A DNA stretch of 64,000 bases from Bhargavaea sp. CC-171006. Its GTDB lineage: Bacteria; Bacillota; Bacilli; Bacillales_A; Planococcaceae. The notes below the pieces were generated by a model, which was given only the letters and a program-made list of their open reading frames with translations, had not been told where the DNA came from and searched no databases. The stretch spans positions 1-64,000 of the forward strand of contig NZ_QUZH01000030.1 of the NCBI RefSeq assembly GCF_009761675.1, given 5' to 3'. Position 1 is the first letter of the stretch; every line of letters starts with the position of its first letter. Made by a program: the position numbers and the translations under genes. This document shows positions 34,068 to 47,900 of this stretch, in pieces.

Positions 34068-35735
34068 TCAGATCTTCATGACGCCGCCTGTGTTGGCGGA
34101 TGTGACCAGTTTCGAGTAGCGGGCGAGATAGCCCGTCTTGATCTTCGGTTCAAACGGCTTCACGTTCTTGCGCCGTTGTTCCAGCACGTCTTCCGGGACC
34201 TTGAGTTCGATCTTTCGGTTGACGAGATCGATTTCGATGATGTCACCGTTCTCGACCAGGCCGATCGGACCGCCTTCCGCCGCCTCCGGCGAAATATGCC
34301 CGACTGCGATGCCCCGGGATGCACCCGAGAATCGTCCGTCCGTGATGAGTGCGACTTTTGTGCCGAGTCCGCGTCCGACTATTGCCGATGTCGGGGCGAG
34401 CATTTCCGGCATGCCGGGGCCGCCTTTCGGACCCTCGTATCGGATGACGACCACATGACCTTCCTGGACCGTGCCGTCATCGATACCTTTCTGGGCTTCT
34501 TCCTGTGATTCGAAGACGATGGCATCGCCCTCGAACACCTTGATGGAAGGATCGACCGCGCCGACTTTGATGACGCCGCCATCCGGTGCCAGATTCCCAT
34601 ATAAGACGGATAGGCCGCCCACCGGGCTATACGGGTTTTCTTTTGGCCGGATGACCTGCTCATTCAAAATCTTGCTGTCTTTCACGTTTTCATAAAGTGT
34701 TTTGCCGGTGACCGTCATCCGGTCCGGGTGAATAGCACCCGGGATGTCGCACAGTTCACGGATGATCGCATTGACGCCGCCGGCAAGGTGCACATCATGC
34801 ATCGAATAATCCGACGCAGGCATGAGCTTGGACAAATACGGAACGCGCTCGGCGATTTCGTTGACCTTCTTCAGGTCATAGTCAATGCCGGCTTCATGCG
34901 CGATGGCGAGTGTGTGAAGGACGGTATTTGTCGAGCCGCCCATCGCCATGTCAAGCGCAAATGCGTCATCGATGGTCTCTTCCGTAACCAGATCACGTGG
35001 CTTCACGTCTTCCTCGACCATGCGCATCAGCTGCTTGGCCGCCTCATAGATGAGGTCCTTGCGTTTGTCCGAGGTTGCGACGATTGTGCCGTTTTGCGGA
35101 AGGGCGACTCCCATCATCTCCATGAGGGTGTTCATCGAGTTGGCGGTGAACATCCCTGAGCAGGAGCCGCATGTCGGACAAGCGCTCTGCTCGATTTCGA
35201 GAAGCTGGGTCTCGGACATCGATCCCTGTTTGTAGGCGCCGACTCCCTCGAATACTGAGGTAAGGGAAAGCTGCCTGCCGTCGGAACCGACACCGGCTTC
35301 CATGGGACCGCCCGATACGAAGATCGACGGGACGTTCGTCCGGACTGCCGCCATGAGCATTCCCGGCGTGATCTTGTCACAGTTCGGGATATAGAACACA
35401 CCGTCGAACCAGTGAGCGTTGATGACCGTCTCAGCCGAATCAGCGATGATTTCCCGGCTCGGAAGCGAGTAGCGCATTCCGATGTGCCCCATCGCAATCC
35501 CGTCATCGACTCCGATCGTGTTGAACTCGAACGGAATTCCTCCCGCTTCACGGATCGCTTCCTTGACGACTTCCGCGAACTTGTTCAGGTGCATATGCCC
35601 CGGGATAATGTCGACGTAGGAGTTACAGACGCCGATGAACGGCTTGCCCATATCCTTCGCCTTGACGCCCGCTGCATATAGCAGGCTCCGGTGCGGTGCC
35701 CGGTCGATTCCTTTTTTAATCATGTCGCTTCGCAT
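34068..35735 (-). CDS. ilvD: Dihydroxy-acid dehydratase
   Basis: 555 residues. Iron-sulfur cysteines are in [12 protein letters not shown] and [18 protein letters not shown]. Fourth enzyme of isoleucine/valine synthesis. Start is ATG 35735 ([18 protein letters not shown]), nine bases after GAGGAGAG; a longer frame starting at TTG 35843 would overlap the promoter and is rejected. It lies upstream of the T-box, so its own level depends on the promoter at 35815-35843. Confidence 0.97.
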   Translation of the reverse strand: MRSDMIKKGIDRAPHRSLLYAAGVKAKDMGKPFIGVCNSYVDIIPGHMHLNKFAEVVKEAIREAGGIPFEFNTIGVDDGIAMGHIGMRYSLPSREIIADSAETVINAHWFDGVFYIPNCDKITPGMLMAAVRTNVPSIFVSGGPMEAGVGSDGRQLSLTSVFEGVGAYKQGSMSETQLLEIEQSACPTCGSCSGMFTANSMNTLMEMMGVALPQNGTIVATSDKRKDLIYEAAKQLMRMVEEDVKPRDLVTEETIDDAFALDMAMGGSTNTVLHTLAIAHEAGIDYDLKKVNEIAERVPYLSKLMPASDYSMHDVHLAGGVNAIIRELCDIPGAIHPDRMTVTGKTLYENVKDSKILNEQVIRPKENPYSPVGGLSVLYGNLAPDGGVIKVGAVDPSIKVFEGDAIVFESQEEAQKGIDDGTVQEGHVVVIRYEGPKGGPGMPEMLAPTSAIVGRGLGTKVALITDGRFSGASRGIAVGHISPEAAEGGPIGLVENGDIIEIDLVNRKIELKVPEDVLEQRRKNVKPFEPKIKTGYLARYSKLVTSANTGGVMKI

Positions 35736-35814
35736 AAGATGATCTCTCCTCTGAATGGAGGCGGAGCGGCTTCTGGCCGTGCTCTTTTGCCGTCTCTCAA
35801 AATGAATTGAACAC

Positions 35815-35843
35815 ATCATAACGCGGTTAAAATATTGCGTCAA
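35815..35843 (-). promoter_or_regulatory. SigA-type promoter of ilvD and the ilv-leu genes
   Basis: TTGACG and TATGAT with a 17-base spacer on the minus strand. Predicted start near 35808, about 70 bases before ilvD. Confidence 0.8.
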
Positions 35844-35888
35844 GTCGCTTTTTCCAAGTTTTTGTGCAATTTAGAATTGGATTCAGTC

Positions 35889-35908
35889 TGTAAACGTTTG
35901 CAAACGTT
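35889..35908. promoter_or_regulatory. cre-like palindromic operator upstream of ilvD
   Basis: AACGTTTGCAAACGTT (35893-35908) is a perfect 16-base palindrome. TGTAAACGTTTGCA (35889-35902) matches the CcpA cre consensus TGWAANCGNTNWCA at all but one position. It is centred about 85-90 bases upstream of the predicted ilvD start, a position from which CcpA activates the ilv-leu operon in B. subtilis. Another LacI-family regulator is possible. Confidence 0.6.
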
Positions 35909-35935
35909 GATATATCGCATTCTGCACTTCTTAAA

Positions 35936-35953
35936 AATAATTTGAGAATTATT
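35936..35953. repeat. AT-rich palindrome upstream of ilvD
   Basis: AATAATT-TGAG-AATTATT, a perfect 7-bp inverted repeat with a four-base centre. Not a good CodY box (AATTTTCWGAAAATT) or TnrA box; possible operator of an unknown regulator. Confidence 0.45.
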
Positions 35954-36077
35954 TCGCAAGGTTGATTGGAAGCGTAATCACCTGCCGATGCGAGGGCCTT
36001 AACCGATATAGAAAAAAGGAAGTCAAGAGAGGAGTTCCATCCCGATTTGGCATGGAGTGCAGGGAATTCCGTACAAA

Positions 36078-36113
36078 CAAAAAAAGACCCCCGCCCACGT
36101 CTGGGCGGAGGTC
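36078..36113 (-). terminator. Terminator of the str operon after tufA
   Basis: GACCTCCGCCCA pairs with TGGGCGGGGGTC, then eight T. It closes rplGB-rpsL-rpsG-fusA-tufA. Confidence 0.9.
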
Positions 36114-36196
36114 AAAGTCCACGTCTGGACTTTGGAAGCGGAGCGGCTGATCAGGCCGGCCCGCTTCCGATATTCGATTTACATCATCTTCTCAGA

Positions 36197-37384
<1,188 letters not shown>

Positions 37385-37499
37385 TAGGAAAATCCTCCTT
37401 AAATGTAAGAGATAGTTGGTATGGTCCGCGGGGAAGCCGCACTTCCCCACCTTCCATATCTTATAGGTTAGTTATACTTGAATCAAAGGGGAATTTCAA

Positions 37500-39578
37500 T
37501 TATTCACCTTTAACTTTTTTGACGATTTCTTCCCGGATGGACTTAGGAACTTCCTCGTAGTGATCGAACACCATCGAGAATGTGCCGCGGCCCTGCGTGT
37601 TCGAGCGGAGCGATGTCGCATAGCCGAACATTTCGGAAAGTGGAACCATCGCGCGGACGACTTGAGCGTTACCGCGGGCTTCCATACCTTCAACGCGGCC
37701 GCGTCGGGAAGTGATGTCGCCCATGATGTCGCCCATGTACTCTTCAGGGATGACAACTTCAACTTTCATCATCGGCTCAAGAAGTACAGCGTTGACCTTC
37801 GATACTGCGTTCTTGACTGCCATGGAAGCGGCAATCTTGAACGCCATTTCGCTGGAGTCAACATCGTGGTAAGAACCATCGAAGAGCTTGGCTTTGACGT
37901 CGATGACAGGGAATCCTGCCACAACACCGTTTTCGAGTGCGTCTCTAACGCCCGCTTCAACAGCAGGAACGTATTCACGCGGAACAACACCACCGACGAT
38001 GCCGTTCGTGAACTCGAAGCCGGCGCCTTCTTCGTTTGGCGAGAATTCGATCCAGACGTGGCCGAACTGACCGCGGCCGCCGGACTGGCGTACGAATTTA
38101 CCTTCGACATTTGCAGTCTGGCGGAACGTCTCACGGTAGGATACCTGAGGCGCACCGACGTTCGCTTCAACCTTGAACTCGCGCTTGAGGCGGTCAACGA
38201 TGATGTCGAGGTGAAGTTCACCCATACCCGCAATGATAACTTCACCAGTTTCCTGGTCAGTATGCGCGCGGAATGTAGGGTCTTCTTCCTGGAGCTTGCC
38301 GAGGGCAATGCCCATCTTGTCCTGGTCGCCTTTGGTCTTCGGCTCGATTGCAACCGAGATAACCGGCTCAGGGAATTCCATCGACTCAAGGATGACGAGT
38401 GCTTTCTCGTCGCAGAGCGTGTCGCCTGTGCCTGTGTCTTTCAGGCCGACGGCAGCCGCGATTTCACCTGCATGCACTTCGGAGATCTCCTCACGGGAGT
38501 TCGCGTGCATCTGCAGGATCCGGCCGACGCGCTCACGCTTGCCTTTTGTCGAGTTCTGAACGTAAGAACCGGACTGAAGGACACCGGAGTAGACACGGAA
38601 GAATGTCAGCTTACCGACGAACGGGTCAGTCATGACCTTGAACGCGAGTGCCGAGAATGGCTCGCTGTCATCGGCATGGCGTTCCATTGCTTCGCCTGTG
38701 TCAGGGTCAGTGCCGTCGATTGCCGGAATGTCCAGCGGGGACGGGAGGTAGTCGACAACTGCGTCAAGGACGAGCTGGACACCTTTGTTCTTGAACGCTG
38801 TACCGAGGACGACCGGGTAGAATTCTACCGCGAGTGTCGCTTTACGGATAGCAGCCTTGATCTCTTCAACAGAGAGTTCTTCTCCGCCGAGGTATTTCTC
38901 CATGAGCTCTTCGTCGAACTCCGCAAGTGCTTCGATGAGCTTTTCGCGGTATTCGTCAGCCTGCTCCTGGTATTCGGCAGGAATTTCAGTGACTTCGACA
39001 TCTGTTCCGAGGTCGTTGCCATACAGGATGGCTTTCTGCTCGACGAGGTCGATGATGCCGCGGAATTCGTCTTCAGCACCGATTGGAAGCTGAATCGGAT
39101 GCGCATTTGCATCGAGACGGTCGTGCAGTGTTTTGACAGCGTAGAGGAAGTCTGCGCCTGTCTTGTCCATCTTGTTGACGAACACGAGACGAGGTACGCC
39201 GTAAGTGGTTGCCTGGCGCCATACTGTCTCTGTCTGTGGCTCAACGCCGGACTGGGCGTCAAGAACCGTTACCGCACCATCGAGTACGCGGAGGGAACGT
39301 TCTACTTCAACTGTGAAGTCGACGTGTCCCGGGGTGTCGATGATGTTGACGCGGTGGCCTTTCCATGCAGCAGTCGTCGCGGCGGAAGTGATCGTGATTC
39401 CGCGCTCCTGTTCCTGCTCCATCCAGTCCATCTGGGAAGCACCTTCGTGCGTTTCGCCGATTTTGTGGATCTTACCTGTGTAATAAAGGATACGCTCGGT
39501 TGTTGTAGTCTTACCGGCATCAATGTGAGCCATGATCCCGATGTTACGAGTGTTCTCCAAGGAGAATTCTCTAGCCAT
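37500..39578 (-). CDS. fusA: Elongation factor G
   Basis: 692 residues, five domains. G1 AHIDAGKTT (17-25), switch [11 protein letters not shown]4 NKMDKTGAD. Translocase of protein synthesis. GGAGGAG before ATG 39578; 115 bases to tufA. Confidence 0.98.
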   Translation of the reverse strand: MAREFSLENTRNIGIMAHIDAGKTTTTERILYYTGKIHKIGETHEGASQMDWMEQEQERGITITSAATTAAWKGHRVNIIDTPGHVDFTVEVERSLRVLDGAVTVLDAQSGVEPQTETVWRQATTYGVPRLVFVNKMDKTGADFLYAVKTLHDRLDANAHPIQLPIGAEDEFRGIIDLVEQKAILYGNDLGTDVEVTEIPAEYQEQADEYREKLIEALAEFDEELMEKYLGGEELSVEEIKAAIRKATLAVEFYPVVLGTAFKNKGVQLVLDAVVDYLPSPLDIPAIDGTDPDTGEAMERHADDSEPFSALAFKVMTDPFVGKLTFFRVYSGVLQSGSYVQNSTKGKRERVGRILQMHANSREEISEVHAGEIAAAVGLKDTGTGDTLCDEKALVILESMEFPEPVISVAIEPKTKGDQDKMGIALGKLQEEDPTFRAHTDQETGEVIIAGMGELHLDIIVDRLKREFKVEANVGAPQVSYRETFRQTANVEGKFVRQSGGRGQFGHVWIEFSPNEEGAGFEFTNGIVGGVVPREYVPAVEAGVRDALENGVVAGFPVIDVKAKLFDGSYHDVDSSEMAFKIAASMAVKNAVSKVNAVLLEPMMKVEVVIPEEYMGDIMGDITSRRGRVEGMEARGNAQVVRAMVPLSEMFGYATSLRSNTQGRGTFSMVFDHYEEVPKSIREEIVKKVKGE

Positions 39579-39629
39579 AATGTGTTTCTCCTCCTGTTAT
39601 GTCGGAATAGAGTGGACTTCGGCTTGAAC

Positions 39630-40100
39630 TTACCAGCGGTAGTGAGCGAATGCTTTGTTCGCTTCCGCCATTTTGTGAAGGTCTTCGCGACGCTTCACGG
39701 ATGCACCAGTGTTGTTGGATGCATCAAGGATCTCGTTAGCCAGGCGCTCTTCCATCGTCTTCTCACCGCGCAGGCGGGAGTAGTTGACGAGGTAGCGGAG
39801 GCCGAGTGTGACACGGCGGTCAGGGCGGACTTCAACCGGTACCTGGTAGTTCGCGCCACCGACACGGCGGGCACGGACTTCGAGGACTGGCATGATGTTT
39901 TCGAGTGCTGCTTCGAATACTTCCAGAGGATCCTTACCGGAACGCTCACGGACGATTTCGAATGCGCCGTAGAGGGCTTTCTGGGCAGTACCCTTCTTGC
40001 CGTCTACCATGATTTTGTTTACAAGACGTGTCACGAGCTTCGAGTTATACAGCGGATCAGGCAACACGTCACGTTTTGCTACTGGACCTTTACGAGGCAT
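39630..40100 (-). CDS. rpsG: 30S ribosomal protein S7
   Basis: 156 residues from ATG 40100 ([20 protein letters not shown]), AAAGGAGG SD. Standard length; assembly initiator of the 30S head. Confidence 0.98.
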   Translation of the reverse strand: MPRKGPVAKRDVLPDPLYNSKLVTRLVNKIMVDGKKGTAQKALYGAFEIVRERSGKDPLEVFEAALENIMPVLEVRARRVGGANYQVPVEVRPDRRVTLGLRYLVNYSRLRGEKTMEERLANEILDASNNTGASVKRREDLHKMAEANKAFAHYRW

Positions 40101-40144
40101 GTGTGTTCCTCCTTTCAAACTTTACGACACCTTTGGAAGGTGTA

Positions 40145-40564
40145 TTATTTTTTCTCTTTTGGCTTCTTCGCGCCGTATTGGGAACGGCTCTGCATACGGC
40201 CTTGAACGCCGGCTGTATCGAGGGCGCCGCGTACGATATGGTAGCGGACACCCGGAAGGTCTTTAACACGGCCGCCGCGGATCAGGACAACACTGTGCTC
40301 TTGCAGGTTGTGGCCTTCGCCAGGGATATACGCGTTGACTTCAATCGTGTTCGTCAGACGCACACGAGCGTATTTACGAAGCGCGGAGTTCGGCTTCTTA
40401 GGCGTCATAGTGCCGACACGTGTGCAGACACCGCGCTTTTGTGGCGAGTTCACATCTGTAAGAGATTTCTTGAAGCTGTTGTAACCTTTCCCGAGTGCCG
40501 GAGACTTCGACTTGGTCGCTTTCGACTTGCGCGGGTTGCGGACCAGTTGGTTAATTGTTGGCAT
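40145..40564 (-). CDS. rpsL: 30S ribosomal protein S12
   Basis: 139 residues from ATG 40564 ([15 protein letters not shown]). The decoding loop [11 protein letters not shown] and the [13 protein letters not shown] segment carry the usual wild-type lysines of streptomycin-sensitive strains. Confidence 0.98.
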   Translation of the reverse strand: MPTINQLVRNPRKSKATKSKSPALGKGYNSFKKSLTDVNSPQKRGVCTRVGTMTPKKPNSALRKYARVRLTNTIEVNAYIPGEGHNLQEHSVVLIRGGRVKDLPGVRYHIVRGALDTAGVQGRMQSRSQYGAKKPKEKK

Positions 40565-40661
40565 CGATAGGGTCCTCCCTTCAGTTCTTTTTAATACCAC
40601 ACATCCAGGTGGTTCATTTTAGGGGTAAAAACAAAGTCTTTGCGCAGCATGACGCAAAAAC

Positions 40662-40907
40662 CTACTCAGTAATGGCGATGACCGAAGCGCCGACATCGAT
40701 TCCGTATGCCCGGCCGAGGTCTTTCCTCGTGCCTTCATAGCGTACCGGAATCCCGTTCTCTTCCGCAAGGGACAGAACGTCGCCGATCAGCCGCCCGTCA
40801 GCATCCGCGGCGAGAATCACTTCCCGCACCCGGCCCTTCCGGAGCGCCTTTACTGCCTGCTTTATACCGATGATCGTCTGTTTCTGATTCGCTTGTCCAT
40901 GAGACAT
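40662..40907 (-). CDS. rplGB: L7Ae-family ribosome-associated RNA-binding protein
   Basis: 81 residues from ATG 40907 (MSHGQANQKQ), GGAGG eight bases upstream. L7Ae/L30e/S12e fold with IGIKQAVKALRKGRVREVI, similar to B. subtilis YbxF (RplGB), a K-turn RNA binder. First gene of the str operon here. Confidence 0.93.
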   Translation of the reverse strand: MSHGQANQKQTIIGIKQAVKALRKGRVREVILAADADGRLIGDVLSLAEENGIPVRYEGTRKDLGRAYGIDVGASVIAITE

Positions 40908-40951
40908 GCCATTTCCTCCAAGGAACCAAAAGTCAACTCTCAACCTTGAAC

Positions 40952-40980
40952 ATATTATCATCCCTGATTCCGTATGTCAA
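40952..40980 (-). promoter_or_regulatory. SigA-type promoter of the str operon
   Basis: TTGACA and TAATAT with a 17-base spacer, about 45 bases before rplGB. Confidence 0.85.
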
Positions 40981-41060
40981 TAAAAAACATATCATTTTTC
41001 CTGAGCTCGAAAAAGGGCGAATACCCCAGAGAAAAACGGCGATGATGATGACTCCTATAG

Positions 41061-41150
41061 TACAATTTCTCTCCCTATCATACGATTTGCGGCTGCGAAC
41101 TACGATTTACCGAACCATACTACTAAACTGCCATATATAAGTACGATTCC
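41061..41150. repeat. Degenerate 20-bp tandem array D (about five units)
   Basis: TACAATTT, TACGATTT, TACGATTT, TACTAAAC and TACGATTC begin at 41061, 41081, 41101, 41121 and 41142; spacing 20, 20, 20, 21. It lies between the rpoC terminator and the str promoter. Confidence 0.75.
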
Positions 41151-41186
41151 ACAATCCTCCGCCCCTATTCCCGGCATGCCCCACAC

Positions 41187-41220
41187 AAAAACCCCCGGAA
41201 AGCATTAAGCTTCCCGGGGG
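41187..41220 (-). terminator. Terminator after rpoC
   Basis: CCCCCGGGAAGC pairs with GCTTTCCGGGGG, then TTTTTG. Confidence 0.9.
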
Positions 41221-41231
41221 ATCTTCATGGA

Positions 41232-44200
41232 TTATTCCGCTGTTGCGGTTTCTTCCTGTTCTTCCATGCCTTCGTAGGCCATTTCGATCTGGCGGTAGCG
41301 CTGCATGCCGGTACCGGCAGGAACAAGCTTCCCGATGATGACGTTCTCCTTGAGTCCGAGGAGTTCGTCCATCTTGCCTTTGATGGCTGCATCGGTGAGG
41401 ACGCGTGTCGTCTCCTGGAATGAGGCGGCCGAGAGGAAGGATTCCGTCTCGAGGGACGCCTTCGTGATTCCGAGGATGACCGGGCGGCTTGTTGCAGGCA
41501 GCCGGCCGTCGCGGATGGCATCGAAGTTCGCTTCCGTGAACTGGTGGATGTCGAGCAGCGTGCCCGGCAGGAGGTCGGTCTCGCCGGCTTCGATGACACG
41601 GACTTTGCGCATCATCTGACGGACCATGACCTCGACGTGCTTGTCGCTGATCTCAACGCCCTGCATCCGGTAGACCTTCTGGACTTCCTTCAGCAGGTAT
41701 TCCTGGACAGTCTTGACGTCCTTGACGACGATCAGCTGCTTCGGATCGATGGATCCTTCTGTCAGCGCATCGCCGCGCTTGATCGTGTCGTTCAGGCCGA
41801 AGCGGAGGCGCGAGTTATACGGTGGCGTATACTTGCGTGTCTCGACTTCGCCGGTGACGGTGATCTCCTTCTGGCCTTCACGGATCTCGTCGATCTCGGT
41901 GATGACACCATCGATCTCGGAAATGACTGCCTGGCCTTTCGGGTTCCGTGATTCGAAGATTTCCTGGATACGCGGAAGACCCTGGGTGATGTCGTCTCCG
42001 GCAACACCGCCTGTGTGGAACGTACGCATCGTCAGCTGCGTGCCCGGCTCCCCGATCGACTGCGCCGCGATGATGCCGACGGCTTCGCCGACTTCGACCG
42101 CTTCGCCTGTCGCCAGGTTCATGCCGTAGCACTTCTTGCAGATACCGTGCTTCGTGTTGCACGTGAACGCGGAACGGATGGTGACGGTTTCGACGCCCGC
42201 ATCCAGGATCGCACGCGCGATGTCTTCGGTGATGAGGCCGTCGCGGTCGACGAGCATTTCGCCCGTTTCCGGATGGCGCACCGATTTCTTTGCGTGGCGT
42301 CCGATGATCCGCTCATCAAGCGTTTCGATGATTTCCGTGCCTTCGGTGAGCGCGCTCACTTCAAGGCCGCGGTCCGTGCCGCAGTCGTCTTCGCGTACGA
42401 TGACGTCCTGCGCGACATCGACGAGACGCCGTGTCAGGTAACCCGAGTCGGCCGTCTTCAGCGCCGTATCGGCAAGACCTTTACGCGCACCGTGTGTCGA
42501 GATGAAGTACTCGAGGACTGTGAGGCCTTCACGGAACGACGACTTGATCGGGAGTTCGATGATCCGGCCGGCCGGGTTGGCCATGAGGCCCCGCATCCCC
42601 GCAAGCTGCGTAAAGTTCGATGCGTTACCACGGGCACCGGAGTCGGACATCATGAAGATCGGGTTAGTGTTCTCGAGAGACTCCATCAGCTGGGACTGGA
42701 TGGTGTCCTTGGCCTGGGACCAATACGAGATGACGCGGTCGTAGCGTTCCTCTTCGGTGATGAGACCGCGGCGGAACTGCTTCGTGACCTTGTCGACCTT
42801 TCCTTGTGCTTCCTGTAGGATTTCTCCCTTGTTCGGAAGGACGACGATGTCCGAGATGCCGATCGTGATGCCGGCACGGGTCGAATATTTGAATCCGAGG
42901 TCTTTCATGCGGTCAAGCATCTTCGACGTTTCCGTGATATGGAACCGTTTGAAGATCTCGGCGATGATGTTCCCAAGGATTTTCTTCTTGAACGGCTGGA
43001 CAAGTTCCGCTTCCTGGATCCTCGCCTTGACGTCATCAGTCGGATCGATGAAGTACTTCTCAGGCGTCTCGACCTGCAGGTTGTGGTTTGTCGGCTCGTT
43101 GATGTACGGGAACGACTCCGGAAGGATCTCGTTGAAGATGACCTTGCCGACTGTCGTCATGAGCAGCTGCCGGTTCTGCTCTTCCGTGAATGTCGGGTTG
43201 TTCTGCGATGACGCATGGATGGCGATCCGGCTGTGCAGGTGCACGTAACCGTTCTGGTAGGCGACCATCACTTCGTCCGAATTGCTGAAGACCATCCCTT
43301 CGCCCATTGCGCCTTTGCGCTCGAGCGTCAGGTAGTAGTTCCCGAGGACCATATCCTGGGAAGGTGTTACGACAGGCTTCCCGTCTTTCGGGTTCAGGAT
43401 GTTCTGTGCCGCAAGCATGAGAAGGCGGGCTTCCGCCTGTGCTTCTGCGGACAGCGGCACGTGGACCGCCATCTGGTCGCCGTCGAAGTCGGCGTTGTAT
43501 GCCGTACATACGAGCGGGTGAAGACGGATGGCACGGCCTTCGACAAGCGTCGGCTCGAACGCCTGGATCCCGAGGCGGTGAAGCGTCGGTGCGCGGTTCA
43601 GGAGTACCGGGTGTTCCTTGATGACTTCTTCAAGGACATCCCAAACGTCCGAATGAAGGCGTTCGATCTTGCGCTTTGCGCTCTTGATGTTGTGAGCGAG
43701 GCCGCGTTCGACGAGTTCCTTCATGACGAACGGCTTGAACAGCTCGATCGCCATTTCGCGCGGCAGGCCGCACTGGTACATCTTCAGGTTCGGACCGACG
43801 ACGATAACGGATCGGCCGGAGTAGTCGACGCGCTTTCCGAGAAGGTTCTGGCGGAAGCGGCCCTGCTTACCCTTCAGCATGTGCGAAAGGGACTTGAGCG
43901 GGCGGTTGCCCGGACCGGTCACCGGACGGCCGCGGCGGCCGTTGTCGATGAGGGCATCGACGGCTTCCTGCAGCATCCGCTTCTCGTTCTGGACGATGAT
44001 TCCCGGTGCACCGAGGTCAAGCAGGCGCTTGAGGCGGTTGTTCCGGTTGATCACCCGGCGGTACAGGTCGTTCAGGTCCGATGTCGCGAAGCGTCCGCCG
44101 TCCAGCTGGACCATCGGGCGGAGTTCCGGCGGGATGACCGGAAGCACTTCGAGAATCATCCATTCCGGGTTATTGCCGGAATGGCGGAACGATTCGACGA

Positions 44201-44834
44201 CTTCCAGGCGCTTGATGGCGCGTGTGCGGCGCTGGCCCTGTGCCGTCTTGAGCTCTTCTTTCAGCGCGTCGGCCTCTTTGTCGAGGTCGATCTGCTTAAG
44301 AAGCCTCTCGATCGCCTCCGCACCCATGAGCGCGGAGAATTTATTGCCGTACTTTTCGCGGTACGCGCGGTATTCGCGCTCGGACAGAAGCTGCTTGCGC
44401 TCAAGGCCAGTGTCTGCAGGGTCAGTCACGACATAGGAAGCGAAGTAGATGACTTCCTCTAGCGAGCGCGGGGACATGTCAAGAAGAAGCCCCATGCGGC
44501 TCGGGATGCCTTTGAAATACCAGATATGGGATACCGGAGCCGCAAGCTCGATATGGCCCATGCGTTCGCGGCGGACTTTGGCGCGGGTCACTTCGACGCC
44601 GCAGCGGTCACAGACGACGCCCTTATAGCGGACGCGCTTGTATTTACCGCAGTGGCACTCCCAGTCTTTTGTCGGACCGAAGATCCGTTCGCAGAACAGG
44701 CCGTCTTTCTCCGGCTTCAGCGTCCGGTAGTTGATCGTTTCCGGCTTTTTGACTTCACCGTATGACCACGACCGGATTTTGTCCGGGGATGCCAGGCCGA
44801 TTTTCATATACTCGAAATTATTTACATCTATCAA
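41232..44834 (-). CDS. rpoC: RNA polymerase beta' subunit
   Basis: 1200 residues. N-terminal zinc site [20 protein letters not shown], catalytic [12 protein letters not shown] (about residue 450) with the three Mg-binding Asp, second zinc site with [13 protein letters not shown], trigger-loop region and C-terminal [23 protein letters not shown] start (44834) seven bases after GGGAGGTAGG, as in B. subtilis. 99 bases after rpoB. Confidence 0.98.
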   Translation of the reverse strand: MIDVNNFEYMKIGLASPDKIRSWSYGEVKKPETINYRTLKPEKDGLFCERIFGPTKDWECHCGKYKRVRYKGVVCDRCGVEVTRAKVRRERMGHIELAAPVSHIWYFKGIPSRMGLLLDMSPRSLEEVIYFASYVVTDPADTGLERKQLLSEREYRAYREKYGNKFSALMGAEAIERLLKQIDLDKEADALKEELKTAQGQRRTRAIKRLEVVESFRHSGNNPEWMILEVLPVIPPELRPMVQLDGGRFATSDLNDLYRRVINRNNRLKRLLDLGAPGIIVQNEKRMLQEAVDALIDNGRRGRPVTGPGNRPLKSLSHMLKGKQGRFRQNLLGKRVDYSGRSVIVVGPNLKMYQCGLPREMAIELFKPFVMKELVERGLAHNIKSAKRKIERLHSDVWDVLEEVIKEHPVLLNRAPTLHRLGIQAFEPTLVEGRAIRLHPLVCTAYNADFDGDQMAVHVPLSAEAQAEARLLMLAAQNILNPKDGKPVVTPSQDMVLGNYYLTLERKGAMGEGMVFSNSDEVMVAYQNGYVHLHSRIAIHASSQNNPTFTEEQNRQLLMTTVGKVIFNEILPESFPYINEPTNHNLQVETPEKYFIDPTDDVKARIQEAELVQPFKKKILGNIIAEIFKRFHITETSKMLDRMKDLGFKYSTRAGITIGISDIVVLPNKGEILQEAQGKVDKVTKQFRRGLITEEERYDRVISYWSQAKDTIQSQLMESLENTNPIFMMSDSGARGNASNFTQLAGMRGLMANPAGRIIELPIKSSFREGLTVLEYFISTHGARKGLADTALKTADSGYLTRRLVDVAQDVIVREDDCGTDRGLEVSALTEGTEIIETLDERIIGRHAKKSVRHPETGEMLVDRDGLITEDIARAILDAGVETVTIRSAFTCNTKHGICKKCYGMNLATGEAVEVGEAVGIIAAQSIGEPGTQLTMRTFHTGGVAGDDITQGLPRIQEIFESRNPKGQAVISEIDGVITEIDEIREGQKEITVTGEVETRKYTPPYNSRLRFGLNDTIKRGDALTEGSIDPKQLIVVKDVKTVQEYLLKEVQKVYRMQGVEISDKHVEVMVRQMMRKVRVIEAGETDLLPGTLLDIHQFTEANFDAIRDGRLPATSRPVILGITKASLETESFLSAASFQETTRVLTDAAIKGKMDELLGLKENVIIGKLVPAGTGMQRYRQIEMAYEGMEEQEETATAE

Positions 44835-44933
44835 GGAGCCTACCTCCCTTTAGTCTCAATCTGAACAGGCTCACCGTTCATGGCAACGCAGCGTTTCCGG
44901 GCGGCCGAGCCGCCCCGCTGCAATTTTATCGCG

Positions 44934-47900
44934 TTACTCGGCTCCGATCGTTTCCTGCTCCGGCAGGATGTTCAGCGCATCCGTCGGCTGGAGGTCTTCG
45001 TCTTCGTCAAGGTCGCGGAGCTCGATCTCCTCGTACTCTTCCGTCAGCATTTTGACATCGAGGCCGAGGGACTGGAGTTCCTTGATGAGGACCTTGAACG
45101 ATTCAGGGATGCCCGGCTGCGGGATGTTCTCCCCTTTGACGATCGCTTCATAGGTCTTCACGCGTCCGACGACGTCATCAGACTTGACCGTCAGGATTTC
45201 CTGGAGCGTGTAGGCTGCACCGTACGCTTCAAGTGCCCAGACTTCCATCTCGCCGAAACGCTGTCCGCCGAACTGCGCCTTACCGCCGAGCGGCTGTTGC
45301 GTGACGAGGGAGTATGGCCCGGTCGAACGGGCGTGGAGCTTATCGTCGACCATGTGGGCGAGCTTGATCATGTACATGATGCCGACCGACACTTTGTTGT
45401 CGAACGGTTCACCGGAGCGGCCGTCGTAAAGGGTTGTTTTACCCGAGCGGTCCATTCCGGCTTCTTCCATGGTTTCCCAGACGTCTTCTTCGTTGGCACC
45501 GTCGAAGACCGGAGTCGCCATATGGAGGCCAAGGTAACGGGCAGCCATGCCGAGGTGAAGCTCGAGCACCTGGCCGATGTTCATCCGGGAAGGAACGCCG
45601 AGCGGGTTAAGCATGATGTCTACAGGCGTGCCATCCGGCATGAACGGCATGTCCTCTTCCGGAAGGATCCGGGAGATGACACCCTTGTTCCCGTGGCGGC
45701 CCGCCATTTTGTCGCCCACGGAGATTTTCCGCTTCTGGACGATGTAGACACGCACGAGCTGGTTTACACCCGGTGCGAGCTCGTCGCCGTCTTCGCGATT
45801 GAACACTTTGACGTCGAGGACGATTCCGCCTGCACCGTGAGGAACGCGCAGCGAGGTGTCGCGGACTTCACGGGCCTTCTCGCCGAAGATCGCGTGGAGG
45901 AGCCGCTCTTCCGCCGTCAGTTCGGTGACGCCCTTAGGCGTGACCTTGCCGACGAGGATGTCGCCGTCGCGAACTTCCGCGCCGACACGGATGATTCCGC
46001 GCTCATCAAGGTTGCGGAGTGCGTCTTCACCGACGTTCGGAATGTCACGGGTGATTTCTTCAGGCCCGAGTTTCGTGTCGCGGGAGTCGGACTCGTATTC
46101 TTCAATGTGGATCGATGTATAGACATCGTCCTTCACCAGGCGTTCGCTCATGATGACGGCATCCTCGTAGTTGAAGCCGTCCCAAGTCATGAATGCGACC
46201 AGGACGTTGCGGCCGAGCGCGAGCTCTCCGTCTTCCATCGACGGGCCGTCACCGAGTACGGTAAGCGGCTCGACGCGGTCACCGACCTTGACGATCGGAC
46301 GCTGGTTATAGCATGTCCCCTGGTTGGAACGGATGAATTTTTCGAATGGGTAGATGTCAAGGTCGCCCTTGACTTCTTTGCCGTCCACCGTCTCGATGCG
46401 GCGGACGCGGACTTCCTTGGCCTCAACGTGCTCCACGATACCGTGGTGCCTCGAGACAATCGCCGCGCCAGAGTCGCGTGCCGAGACATACTCCATCCCG
46501 GTGCCGACAAACGGCGCTTCCGGATTGAGGAGCGGAACAGCCTGACGCTGCATGTTCGCACCCATGAGGGCACGGTTCGAGTCATCGTTCTCGAGGAACG
46601 GGATGCAGGCAGTCGCAGCCGAGACAACCTGTTTCGGCGAAACGTCCATGTAGTCGATCGATTCGCGCTTGAAGACCGAGTTGTCACCGCGGAAACGGCC
46701 GACAACCTCTTCATTCACGAAGCGCTTCTCTTCATCAAGCGGAGCGTTCGCCTGGGCGACGACATAGTTGTCCTCTTCGTCGGCCGTCAGGTAGTCGATC
46801 CGGTCGGTGACGATACCCGTCTCCGGGTCCACGCGGCGGTATGGTGTTTCAATGAAGCCGAATTTGTTCACTTTCGCGTAAGTCGAGAGCGAGTTGATGA
46901 GTCCGATGTTCGGGCCTTCCGGCGTCTCGATCGGACACATGCGGCCATAGTGGGAGTAGTGGACGTCACGGACTTCCATGCCGGCGCGCTCACGGGTGAG
47001 CCCGCCCGGCCCGAGTGCGGAGAGGCGGCGCTTATGCGTCAGTTCCGCAAGCGGGTTTGTCTGGTCCATGAACTGTGACAGCTGGGAGCTGCCGAAGAAT
47101 TCCTTGATCGATGCGATGACCGGACGGATATTAATCAGCTGCTGAGGCACAATAGATTGTGTATCGTTGATCGACATCCGTTCGCGGACGACGCGCTCCA
47201 TCCGGGAAAGGCCGATGCGGAACTGGTTCTGCAGCAGCTCCCCGACCGAACGGAGACGGCGGTTGCCGAGGTGGTCGATGTCATCGGTCGTGCCGACCTG
47301 ATAAAGCAGGTTGAAGAAGTAGCTGATCGACGACACGATGTCCGCAGGGGTGACGTGCTTCACTTCTTCTTCGATATCTGCATTGCCGATGACGTTGATG
47401 ACTTTCTCATCTTCGCTGTTCGGTGCATAGATCTTCACGGAAGAAATCGTGATATCCTCGTCGAGTACGCCGCCGACCGGCTCAAGCGTTTCATAGCCGG
47501 CGCCCTGCTCGAGGAACGGGATGATGCGGTCGAGTTCGCGGCGGTCAAGCAGCGTCCCCTTCTCCGCAATGATCTCACCCGTCTCCGGATCAGCGATCGC
47601 TTCAGCGAGCGTCTGGTTGAGGAGGCGGTTTTTGATGCTGAGCTTCTTGTTCATCTTATAGCGGCCGACGTTGGCAAGGTCGTAGCGCTTCGGATCAAAG
47701 AAACGGGAGTAGAGCAAGTTCTTCGCGCTCTCGACCGTAGGCGGTTCGCCCGGGCGGAGGCGCTCGTAGATTTCAAGAAGTGCTTTCTCGGTGCTTTCGG
47801 TGCTGTCCTTCTCCAGTGTGTTCTGAAGGTATTCATTATCACCGATCAGATCGATGATCTCCTGATCGGAGCCGAAACCGAGCGCGCGCAAGAGGACCGT

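Larger units (their letters stand above)
35736..36077 (-). other. ilvD upstream region
   Basis: No gene. Contains the ilvD promoter, a leader of about 70 bases, a cre-like palindrome, an AT-rich palindrome and, at the far end, the tufA terminator. Confidence 0.7.

Noticed and set aside
35736-35843. N-terminal extension of ilvD from TTG 35843
   Set aside because: The TTG is part of the -35 box, the extension is not family-like and a good SD lies before ATG 35735.
35936-35953. CodY box upstream of ilvD
   Set aside because: The palindrome differs from AATTTTCWGAAAATT at too many central positions.
37560-40205. 881-codon plus-strand ORF opposite fusA and rpsG
   Set aside because: It is the antisense of highly conserved genes; long open antisense frames are expected from their strong codon bias. 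No SD or family features.
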